Shown here one piece after another: positions 6,400 to 11,562 of a stretch of 11,562 nucleotides of DNA (position 1 is its first letter; each line of letters begins with the position of its first letter). The translations under genes were made by a program, and so were the position numbers. The notes under the pieces were generated by a model. The model worked only from the letters and a program-made list of their open reading frames with translations, was not told the DNA's origin and searched no databases. The stretch is from an uncultured Clostridia bacterium (lineage in GTDB: Bacteria; Bacillota; Clostridia; Oscillospirales; CAG-272), in NCBI GenBank assembly GCA_904502015.1, contig CAJGEA010000044.1, positions 1-11,562 on the forward strand. Reading direction: 5' to 3'.

Positions 6400-7151
6400 C
6401 GCGGTACGATTTGGCTGTACGCCATATACAGGCAGGGCAATTCGGTAAATTCGTCAACCGAGGCGTAGCTTCCCTGCATCCCCGCCGACTCGCCCCACAC
6501 GAGGATCACGTCCCCCGCGAGGTAGTTGACACGCCCTTCAATATGGCAATCGCGCAGAAGGATGAGTCGCTCTCCGCCCTCGGCGGCGCGGCAACGGTAG
6601 TACACGTCGCCGTCCTCCTCGCCCCACACGCGCTCAACCACGGTCAGCTCCATGCAGACGTAGCGCCCCTCGTTATACACGTTGCGGTAGAAATCATCCA
6701 CGCTCACGGTTTCACAAAGCTCCACGTACTCGGCGCGCGGAATATCGTCGTTGACGGGCGAGCCCTTGATGAGATCCGCCAGAAAACCCGACACGAGCGC
6801 GAACCAAAGGGCGTACACCGCCACCGCCGAGGCCGCCGCGATGATCTTGGACTTCTTTGAGTGGGGGCTGGTGAAGAACAGGATGATGCCCACGATGGGC
6901 ATGAAGTACATCATGATGAGAATGAACCACCACGAATGATACCACGAAATGAACTGCACTCGCCCCGAGCTGTTCGAGCGGCGCTTTTGCCGTTTGGGCG
7001 CGGCGCGGTTCCCTGCCCGCATTTCCTCGGGGCAGAGCTTACCACACAGCGTGCAGTGTGTTTGCGCAAAGTAGCACCCGCAATCGGGGCATTTATTCAG
7101 ATCGGGACGATCCAACTCGTCCGAATCGTGATAGCCTAACATTCTGCCCAT
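6393..7151 (-). CDS. Zinc-ribbon membrane protein of unknown function
   Basis: I do not recognise a named family. The 252-residue product starts with an acidic stretch, then a zinc-ribbon-like knuckle with C21-x2-C24 and C33-x2-C36 (extra Cys at 26 and 40). A basic Arg/Lys-rich stretch follows (about 45-60). Two hydrophobic helices lie at about 72-93 and 103-124. The C-terminal domain of about 125 residues (VSVDDFYRNVYNEGRYVCME and onward, ending LYMAYSQIVPRE) resembles a small beta-rich, OB-like fold, but that is a guess. The ribbon is probably cytoplasmic, with the helices forming a hairpin. ATG 7151 is chosen because AAAGGAGA lies 6 nt before it; a farther in-frame ATG at 7205 falls inside the repeat and has no such site. 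The gene ends 49 nt before spoVAC, and the sigma-G-like -35 overlaps its end. Confidence 0.75.
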   Translation of the reverse strand: MGRMLGYHDSDELDRPDLNKCPDCGCYFAQTHCTLCGKLCPEEMRAGNRAAPKRQKRRSNSSGRVQFISWYHSWWFILIMMYFMPIVGIILFFTSPHSKKSKIIAAASAVAVYALWFALVSGFLADLIKGSPVNDDIPRAEYVELCETVSVDDFYRNVYNEGRYVCMELTVVERVWGEEDGDVYYRCRAAEGGERLILLRDCHIEGRVNYLAGDVILVWGESAGMQGSYASVDEFTELPCLYMAYSQIVPRE

Positions 7152-7185
7152 AGGGTGTCTCCTTTTCGGTTTTTTTGGGGGAACG

Positions 7186-7328
7186 TCGAGGGAAACTTCT
7201 TGCAAGAAGTTTCCCTCGAACTCCCTTCAAGAATCTTAAAAAATGTTATTTGTTTTTTGAGTTTTTTGGGAGTCCAGAACCCTTTTTGCAAAAAGGGTTC
7301 TGGTGGGGTGCAGGGGCAACGCCCCTGC
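7186..7328. repeat. Hairpin-rich intergenic repeat, copy 2
   Basis: This fills the gap between the HD-domain gene and the zinc-ribbon gene. It contains a perfect 34-bp palindrome at 7186-7219, a perfect 30-bp palindrome at 7274-7303, and the GC hairpin GCAGGGGC-AAC-GCCCCTGC at 7310-7328. The last 25 nt are identical to copy 1, and the 30-bp palindrome is the counterpart of 2100-2129. As in copy 1, the GC hairpin touches the stop codon of the upstream gene (here TGA at 7331-7329), in the same orientation. The left-hand module differs from copy 1, so the family looks modular. Confidence 0.85.
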
Positions 7329-7967
7329 TCACGCCTTCGGGCTTCCCTCCATGAAGTACGCGGCCTCCATGTCGGCCACGCACAGCGCCCACGCGAGGGG
7401 GAACATCTCCAGCGCCTTGCCCACGTCAGCAGGCTCGTCGTTGCGGGAGAAGCCCATGTGGTAGCGGATGGCAAACGCCTCGTCACGGGTCAGGCGCATG
7501 TAGCCCGACGCGATGTAGACCGACTTTTCGCCGTGGCCGTAGGGCAAATTATCCTCAATGGTGTAGTAAGGCACGCTCTCCCATTTTCCCTGCTCGTTCT
7601 TGACGTTACGGAAGGAGGTCTTATAGAAATTCACCTTGCAGATGTCGTGCAGAAGCGCGGCGATGGCCACACTCTCGGGCGAGTAGCTGATGCCGTACAT
7701 CTCCTTGACGCGGGGACGTGCGAGGATATCCACAAGGCAATCATATACATTCAGGCTGTGCTCGCAAAGACCGCCCTCATAGTTGCCGTGGAAGCGGGTG
7801 GAGGCGGGAGCGGTGAAGAAATCCGAGCCCTCCAGATAAGCCAGCAGCTTATCCGCGCCCTCGCGGGTAACGGTAGCCTTGAAAATTTCAATGAAGCGGC
7901 GCTTATTGAGCGCCGCCTGCGCCGCGTAAGGCGAAGGGGGAGTGGTATCGTACATAGAGTAAGACAT
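7329..7967 (-). CDS. HD-domain metal-dependent phosphohydrolase (YhaM-type HD domain)
   Basis: The 212-residue protein is made almost entirely of an HD domain. Putative metal ligands are H60 or H70 (in FHGNYEGGLCEHSLNVY), the H107-D108 pair in LLHDICK, H145 in YGHGEKS, H170 and D199 (CVADMEAAY). The GGLCEHSL / HDICK pattern resembles the HD part of YhaM-type 3'-5' exoribonucleases, but the OB-fold part of YhaM is missing. The substrate, a nucleotide or RNA end, cannot be named. ATG 7967 must be the start or close to it, since an in-frame TGA lies just upstream. The ribosome site is unusual: GGTGATCC (7978-7971) pairs with the extreme part of the 16S anti-SD instead of AGGAGG. The gene follows the MATE gene by 60 nt on the same strand and is probably co-transcribed. 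Confidence 0.85.
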   Translation of the reverse strand: MSYSMYDTTPPSPYAAQAALNKRRFIEIFKATVTREGADKLLAYLEGSDFFTAPASTRFHGNYEGGLCEHSLNVYDCLVDILARPRVKEMYGISYSPESVAIAALLHDICKVNFYKTSFRNVKNEQGKWESVPYYTIEDNLPYGHGEKSVYIASGYMRLTRDEAFAIRYHMGFSRNDEPADVGKALEMFPLAWALCVADMEAAYFMEGSPKA

Positions 7968-8027
7968 GGGGGATCACCGTAGCCCTCGTCGCGCGAGAGC
8001 TTCCTTTCCTTATGAATGTATATCGAA

Positions 8028-9404
8028 TTACGCCTCGGGCGCGGAGAGTCTGCGCCGTCGGTCAAGTGCGCGGTAGGCAAAAATACAGCACACGAAATGC
8101 GCCGCCGCAGTCAGGATCCACGAGATGGGGTAGCTGATGTAGAGGAGCTTGATATTGGTGGGATCGAGCGGGCAGACCTTTTCGATCCACACGATGCGGA
8201 ACACGCAGGAGCCAACGAGCGACACCACCATGGGCAGGAATGCCTTGCCCATACCGCGTATGGTTCCGCACCCCACCTCCATGAGTCCGCAGAAGCAGTA
8301 GGTCAGGCCCAGCGTGGTCAGACGGTTCATGCCCGCCGCGATCACCGCGTCGCGGTTTTCGGGAGAGGTGTATATCGTCAAAAGCTGAGGGCCAAAGCCC
8401 ACCAGCACCGATGCGGTGATCGCACCCAGCACCAGCGCCTCGGCACAGCAGAGCAGGCTGATTCTGCGGATACGTTCGTGCTTCCCTGCCCCCACGTGGT
8501 ACCCCACGAAGGTCAGGGCGGCATGGTAGGTTGAATTCTGCGCCATATAAGCAAATCCGTCCAGACTTCCCGCCACGCTGTTGCCCGCGATGACGATGGG
8601 GCCGTAGCCGTTCACCGTGGACTGGATGAGGGTATTGGACAGAGAGAACAACGTGCTTTGGATGCCCGCAGGAAGTCCGATCAGGATCATGCGGCCGAGC
8701 TTGCGTGCGTCCAGAGCTAACCCCTCAATGCGGCAAGGGCCATCCGTGCGGAGCATGTAGAGAACGATCATCACGGCCGACGCGTACTGCGATGCCGCGG
8801 TGGCGATGCCAACGCCCAAAGCGCCGAGGCCGAAGCCCAGCACCGCCACGAGGTTGAAGATCACGTTGACCACGCCCGACACCGACAAAAAGATCAGGGG
8901 ACGGCGGGTGTCACCGTAGGAGCGGAGGATGGAAGCAAGGTAATTGTAGAGCAGGCAGGCGGGCATGCCGCAGAAGTAGGCGCGCATATACGGCACCGCC
9001 TCGGCCATGACCTCGTCGGGTGTTTCCATCAGGGCGAGCAGAGGCTCTGCCATGATAAAGCCAAACACGGCAACCACAATGCCACCCACAACGGAGGCGA
9101 CGACCGAGGTACTGATGAGCCGACGAACGTCGTCGTAGCGCTTCGCACCGAAATCCTGCGCCGCCATAACGCCCGCGCCCACCGAAAGGCCCATGAAAAG
9201 CTGGACGATGAGATTGATGAGCGAGCCACAGCTCCCCACCGCGGCCGATGACATCGGGCCGGAATAACGTCCCACCACCACAAGGTCAGCGGCGTTAAAA
9301 AGCAGTTGAAGAAAACCCGTCGCCACCAGCGGGAGCGTGAACAGAATGATGCGGAGGAACAGCGGCCCTTGCGTCAGGTCGGTCTTGGATCGAACAGTAG
9401 ACAT
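8028..9404 (-). CDS. MATE-family multidrug/cation efflux transporter
   Basis: The 458-residue product has the size and twelve-helix profile of MATE exporters, which expel drugs or metabolites in exchange for Na+ or H+. The two MatE halves are visible as internal duplicates: GAGVMAAQDFGAKRYDDVRR (76-95) matches YHVGAGKHERIRR (302-314), and LRSYGDTRRPL (160-170) matches IRGMGKAFLPM (382-392). The N-terminus LTQGPLFLRIILFTLPLV is typical. ATG 9404 is chosen because it gives family length; the in-frame extension to 9569 would begin upstream of the promoter. The ribosome site is weak (AAAGAAAG is about 20 nt away). It is transcribed divergently from rpsO and followed by the HD gene. Substrate is not predictable. 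Confidence 0.92.
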   Translation of the reverse strand: MSTVRSKTDLTQGPLFLRIILFTLPLVATGFLQLLFNAADLVVVGRYSGPMSSAAVGSCGSLINLIVQLFMGLSVGAGVMAAQDFGAKRYDDVRRLISTSVVASVVGGIVVAVFGFIMAEPLLALMETPDEVMAEAVPYMRAYFCGMPACLLYNYLASILRSYGDTRRPLIFLSVSGVVNVIFNLVAVLGFGLGALGVGIATAASQYASAVMIVLYMLRTDGPCRIEGLALDARKLGRMILIGLPAGIQSTLFSLSNTLIQSTVNGYGPIVIAGNSVAGSLDGFAYMAQNSTYHAALTFVGYHVGAGKHERIRRISLLCCAEALVLGAITASVLVGFGPQLLTIYTSPENRDAVIAAGMNRLTTLGLTYCFCGLMEVGCGTIRGMGKAFLPMVVSLVGSCVFRIVWIEKVCPLDPTNIKLLYISYPISWILTAAAHFVCCIFAYRALDRRRRLSAPEA

Positions 9405-9485
9405 GGAAAGTGTAACACCGGCTTTCTTTATGTGTTGTGGGAAACCGCGTGAGCTTCCCTTTACGTGTAAAAAACCATACAATCT

Positions 9486-9514
9486 ATTATACAAGATTTC
9501 CACCGTAAAGTCAA
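9486..9514 (-). promoter_or_regulatory. Sigma-A promoter of the MATE gene
   Basis: TTGACT (9514-9509), a 17-bp spacer and TATAAT (9491-9486) form a near-consensus promoter. The start is expected near 9479, giving a leader of about 75 nt that contains a weak GGGAA/TTCCC hairpin. A dyad lies directly upstream of the -35 box. Confidence 0.88.
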
Positions 9515-9519
9515 CCGCT

Positions 9520-9543
9520 GTGCAAAAAATGTTGCACTTTTTT
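9520..9543 (+). promoter_or_regulatory. Dyad GTGCAA-N6-TTGCAC followed by T6: operator or short terminator
   Basis: GTGCAA (9520-9525) and TTGCAC (9532-9537) are perfect inverted repeats around a 6-nt loop, and TTTTTT follows at 9538-9543. Read on the plus strand this is a small terminator-like hairpin upstream of the rpsO promoter. As DNA it is a symmetric site 6 bp upstream of the MATE -35 box, a plausible regulator site. The sequence does not decide between these. Confidence 0.5.
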
Positions 9544-9592
9544 GTTCCGCCCGCGCGCAATGTGAACAATATGTAAAATTTTCTTTCGCCTA

Positions 9593-9621
9593 TTTACAAA
9601 AAGATGCAATCATGGTATAAT
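9593..9621 (+). promoter_or_regulatory. Sigma-A promoter of rpsO
   Basis: TTTACA (9593-9598), a 17-bp spacer ending in TGG, and TATAAT (9616-9621) form a strong promoter expected to start transcription near 9628. The 346-bp gap between the MATE and rpsO genes holds this promoter, the divergent MATE promoter, the dyad at 9520 and the rpsO leader. Confidence 0.9.
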
Positions 9622-9627
9622 GGCAGA

Positions 9628-9734
9628 GCATGACATGCACACGGCTACGCGGATACCGCCGTCAAATGCCCCTCTGCTTGGGTGGCAGACGGCACTTCAC
9701 CAACCGGTTGCTGTGTGGATGCCGAATTTATTTT
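9628..9734 (+). promoter_or_regulatory. Structured 5' leader of rpsO, possible S15 autoregulatory RNA
   Basis: About 107 nt lie between the expected start and the ribosome site. Three helices compete. Helix A pairs ACGGC (9641-9645) with GCCGT (9658-9662). Helix B pairs GCCGTC (9658-9663) with GACGGC (9688-9693), extended by TGCC (9667-9670) with GGCA (9684-9687). Helix C pairs CGGCA (9690-9694) with TGCCG (9720-9724) around CAACCGGTTG. A excludes B and B excludes C. S15 represses its own mRNA in several bacteria, including Geobacillus, through structured leaders; assigning that role here is inference. No U-run terminator is present. Confidence 0.5.
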
Positions 9735-9751
9735 GAAAGGTGAAAAAAACC

Positions 9752-10015
9752 ATGACCAACCAGGAAAAGCAAGCTATCATTGCTCAGTACGCCATCCACG
9801 AGGGTGACACCGGCTCGCCCGAGGTTCAGATCGCGATTCTGACCTACCGCATCAACAGCCTGACCCAGCATCTGAAGTCCAACATGAAGGACCACCACAG
9901 CCGCCGCGGTCTGCTCAAGATGGTCGGTCACAGACGTAATCTCCTCGGTTACCTCCAGAAGGTAGACATCAACCGCTACCGTGCCATCATCGAGAAGCTG
10001 AACCTGAGAAAGTAA
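9752..10015 (+). CDS. rpsO: 30S ribosomal protein S15
   Basis: S15 binds 16S rRNA helices 20-22 early in assembly of the 30S subunit platform. The 87-residue product matches the usual 88-89 and carries the family core: GDTGSPEVQIAILTYRINSL at about 19-38 and DHHSRRGLLKMVGHRRNLL at about 47-65, which contact the rRNA, ending EKLNLRK. ATG 9752 is chosen: GAAAGGTG lies at a proper distance before it, while the in-frame GTG at 9740 is itself part of that ribosome site. It is the first gene after a strong promoter and a structured leader and is followed by pnp, the order found in very many bacteria. A weak terminator-like hairpin follows, suggesting partial read-through into pnp. Confidence 0.98.
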   Translation: MTNQEKQAIIAQYAIHEGDTGSPEVQIAILTYRINSLTQHLKSNMKDHHSRRGLLKMVGHRRNLLGYLQKVDINRYRAIIEKLNLRK

Positions 10016-10024
10016 GCAACCACA

Positions 10025-10080
10025 GGGAGTGCGGAACGGCTGCCACACGGCGGACGCTCCCACTCCCTTGCGTTTTGTTC
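10025..10080 (+). terminator. Weak terminator-like hairpin after rpsO
   Basis: GGGAGTG (10025-10031) pairs with CACTCCC (10061-10067), with GCG/CGC and TGCC/GGCG pairs inside, followed by TTGCGTTTTGTTC. The T tract is interrupted, so it probably attenuates more than it stops. The following stretch to about 10172 is C-rich and shows no gene or promoter that I can support. Confidence 0.45.
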
Positions 10081-10172
10081 GCCCTCACCGCCGCCGCCGT
10101 GCGACAAGATGCGACGAAACGCGACCGTTTCCCTACCCTTACGTATCCCCTCGGGCTTGCGCTGGATTAGTC

Positions 10173-10211
10173 CTTAACCGCGCATCGGAGCGCATCCGAT
10201 GCGCCGTTAAG
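10173..10211 (+). promoter_or_regulatory. Long hairpin in the pnp leader
   Basis: The 17-nt arms 10173-10189 and 10195-10211 pair at 16 of 17 positions (one C/C mismatch) around the loop GCGCA. The hairpin ends 44 nt before the pnp ribosome site. No T-run follows, so it is not a terminator. In Escherichia coli a pnp leader hairpin is cut by RNase III and then controlled by PNPase itself; a similar autocontrol here is inference only. Confidence 0.6.
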
Positions 10212-10269
10212 TGCTAAACCTCCGTAAGTCCACATCAAACAAAAATACAAAAAATGGAGGAATGAAAAC

Positions 10270-11562
10270 ATGTACAGCATCATCAGCTCCGATATGGAGT
10301 TCACCAAGTTCAAGAAGTACGAGTACACCCTTGCGGGTCGTCCCCTCGTCATTGAGACCGGCAAGCTCGCAGGTCTGGCCAACGGCTCCTGCCTCTGCCG
10401 CTACGGTGACACCGCCGTTCTCTGCTGCGCCACCGCTTCCGAGAAGCCCCGTGAGGGCATCGATTTCCTGCCCCTGTCGGTAGACTTCGACGAGAGAATG
10501 TACGCCGCAGGCAAGATCCCCGGCGGTTACCTCAAGCGCGAGGGTAAGCCCTCCGAGAAGGCCGTCCTGACCAGCCGCGTCATCGACCGTCCCGTTCGTC
10601 CCCTGTTCCCCAAGGATCTGCGTAACGACGTAGCCCTGACCCTGACCGTTATGTCGGTCGACCACGACTGCTCCCCCGAAATCACCGCTATGATCGGTGC
10701 CTCCATCGCTCTCTCCATCTCCGACATTCCGTGGAACGGCCCCATCGCAGGCGTGTTCATGGGTCTGGTTGACGGCGAGATCGTGGTCAACCCCACCGAG
10801 GCACAGCGCAAGGTCAGCGATCTTGAGCTGACCGTGGCTTGCTCCATGGAGAAGGTCGTCATGATCGAGGCAGGCGCCAACGAGGTTGACGACGACACCA
10901 TGTTCGAGGCCATTATGAAGGCTCACGAGGAGTGCAAGGGTATCCTTGGCTTTATCAACAACATCGTTGCCGAGATCGGCAAGCCCAAGTTCTCCTACCC
11001 CTCCGGTGATCTCGATCACGATATGTTCGACAAGGTCTTCGCCTTCTGTGAGAAGGACGTTATGGCCGCTCTCGACACCGACGACAAGACCGTCCGCGAC
11101 GCGCGCATGGTTCCCGTTAAGGACGCCATCAGTGCCGAGTTCTCCGAGGAGTATCCCGAGATCGCTTCCATCCTGGACGAGCTGGTCTACAAGATCCAGA
11201 AGAAGATCGTCCGCCGCTGGCTGCTGGTCGACAAGAAGCGCGTAGACGGCCGTTCCATGAACACCATCCGTCCCCTCGGCGCCGAGGTCGGCATCCTGCC
11301 CAGAACTCACGGCTCGGGTCTGTTCACCCGCGGCCAGACTCAGGTATTGACCGTTGCCACCCTGGGCACCCTCAACGAGTCCCAGATGCTGGACGGTATC
11401 GACAACGAAACCTCCAAGCGCTATATGCACCACTACAACATGCCCGGCTTCTCCACCGGTGAGGCTAAGTCCACCCGTTCTCCCGGCCGCCGCGAGATCG
11501 GCCACGGCGCACTCGCTGAGCGCTCCCTGATCCCCGTTCTCCCCTCCGAGGCAGAGTTCCCC
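10270..11562 (+). CDS. pnp: Polyribonucleotide nucleotidyltransferase (PNPase), N-terminal part; continues past right edge
   Basis: PNPase degrades RNA 3' to 5' by phosphorolysis as a ring-shaped trimer in the cytoplasm. The window gives 431 of about 700 residues. The first RNase PH domain is clear (LAGRPLVIETGKLAGLANGS near 21-40, then DFDERMYAAGKIPGGYLKRE and SRVIDRPVRPLFP). The all-helical linker region follows. The second RNase PH domain begins near VDGRS (325-329) and includes THGSGLFTRGQTQVLTVATL, with FTRGQTQ at 352-358. Its catalytic acids and the KH and S1 domains lie beyond the edge. ATG 10270 follows TGGAGGA by 9 nt, which decides the start; an overlapping ATG at 10262 is out of frame. 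It lies downstream of rpsO, and a long leader hairpin precedes it. Pro codons are nearly all CCC or CCT, as in the neighbours. Confidence 0.97.
   Translation, partial: MYSIISSDMEFTKFKKYEYTLAGRPLVIETGKLAGLANGSCLCRYGDTAVLCCATASEKPREGIDFLPLSVDFDERMYAAGKIPGGYLKREGKPSEKAVLTSRVIDRPVRPLFPKDLRNDVALTLTVMSVDHDCSPEITAMIGASIALSISDIPWNGPIAGVFMGLVDGEIVVNPTEAQRKVSDLELTVACSMEKVVMIEAGANEVDDDTMFEAIMKAHEECKGILGFINNIVAEIGKPKFSYPSGDLDHDMFDKVFAFCEKDVMAALDTDDKTVRDARMVPVKDAISAEFSEEYPEIASILDELVYKIQKKIVRRWLLVDKKRVDGRSMNTIRPLGAEVGILPRTHGSGLFTRGQTQVLTVATLGTLNESQMLDGIDNETSKRYMHHYNMPGFSTGEAKSTRSPGRREIGHGALAERSLIPVLPSEAEFP

Noticed and set aside
7155..7982. Plus-strand open frame through the repeat and opposite the HD gene
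   Set aside because: Its first part translates the hairpin-rich repeat, and the rest is antisense to the HD domain. Such GGVQGQRP-like translations are typical spurious calls from this repeat.
9405..9569. Longer N-terminus of the MATE protein starting at 9569
   Set aside because: The extension covers the promoter and lies upstream of the predicted transcript start; family length fits ATG 9404.
10207..11505. Minus-strand open frame of about 430 codons opposite pnp
   Set aside because: pnp is unmistakable on the plus strand. The antisense frame results from its codon bias, and its end lies in the pnp leader hairpin.

Overview
The window looks like the chromosome of a moderately GC-rich, spore-forming Firmicute, most likely a gut-type Clostridia (Oscillospirales/Christensenellales-like). 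The reasons are a SpoVAC gene with a sigma-G-like promoter, strong AGGAG-type ribosome binding sites, an operon controlled by a ZTP riboswitch, and a dispersed hairpin-rich intergenic repeat of a kind I associate from memory with that group. No phage, transposase, CRISPR, tRNA or rRNA gene is visible. The taxonomy is inference.

Region 1 (1-2892, minus strand) is the start of a purine biosynthesis operon, read right to left: consensus promoter, ZTP riboswitch with an intrinsic terminator, purE, a 127-bp hairpin-rich repeat, a purF homologue, then purM running off the left edge. The PurF homologue keeps the PRPP-binding loop and likely Fe-S cysteines but has lost the glutaminase nucleophile (Gly instead of Cys) and other glutamine-site residues. 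That is the most notable gene-level observation here.

Region 2 (2991-7151, minus strand) holds an unknown zinc-ribbon membrane protein, spoVAC behind a sigma-G-like promoter, and a 928-residue GH106-like glycoside hydrolase with a short tandem GTPA-coding repeat. It closes with a strong terminator. No promoter is visible directly before the glycosidase, so it may be read through from spoVAC.

Region 3 (7186-9514, minus strand) has a MATE-family exporter with its own promoter, a small HD-domain hydrolase, and a second copy of the hairpin-rich repeat abutting the HD gene's stop codon. The repeat's central palindrome differs between the two copies by three compensatory base-pair changes.

Region 4 (9593-11562, plus strand) is the conserved rpsO-pnp pair, transcribed divergently from the MATE gene. 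rpsO has a consensus-like promoter and a leader of about 110 nt with three mutually exclusive helices. pnp is preceded by a long near-perfect hairpin and runs off the right edge after 431 codons.

Most genes are housekeeping or ordinary accessory genes. I see no multi-gene defence or biosynthetic system. The points most worth following are the glutaminase-dead PurF homologue, the covarying repeat family, the lone spoVAC beside a glycosidase, and the rpsO and pnp leaders.
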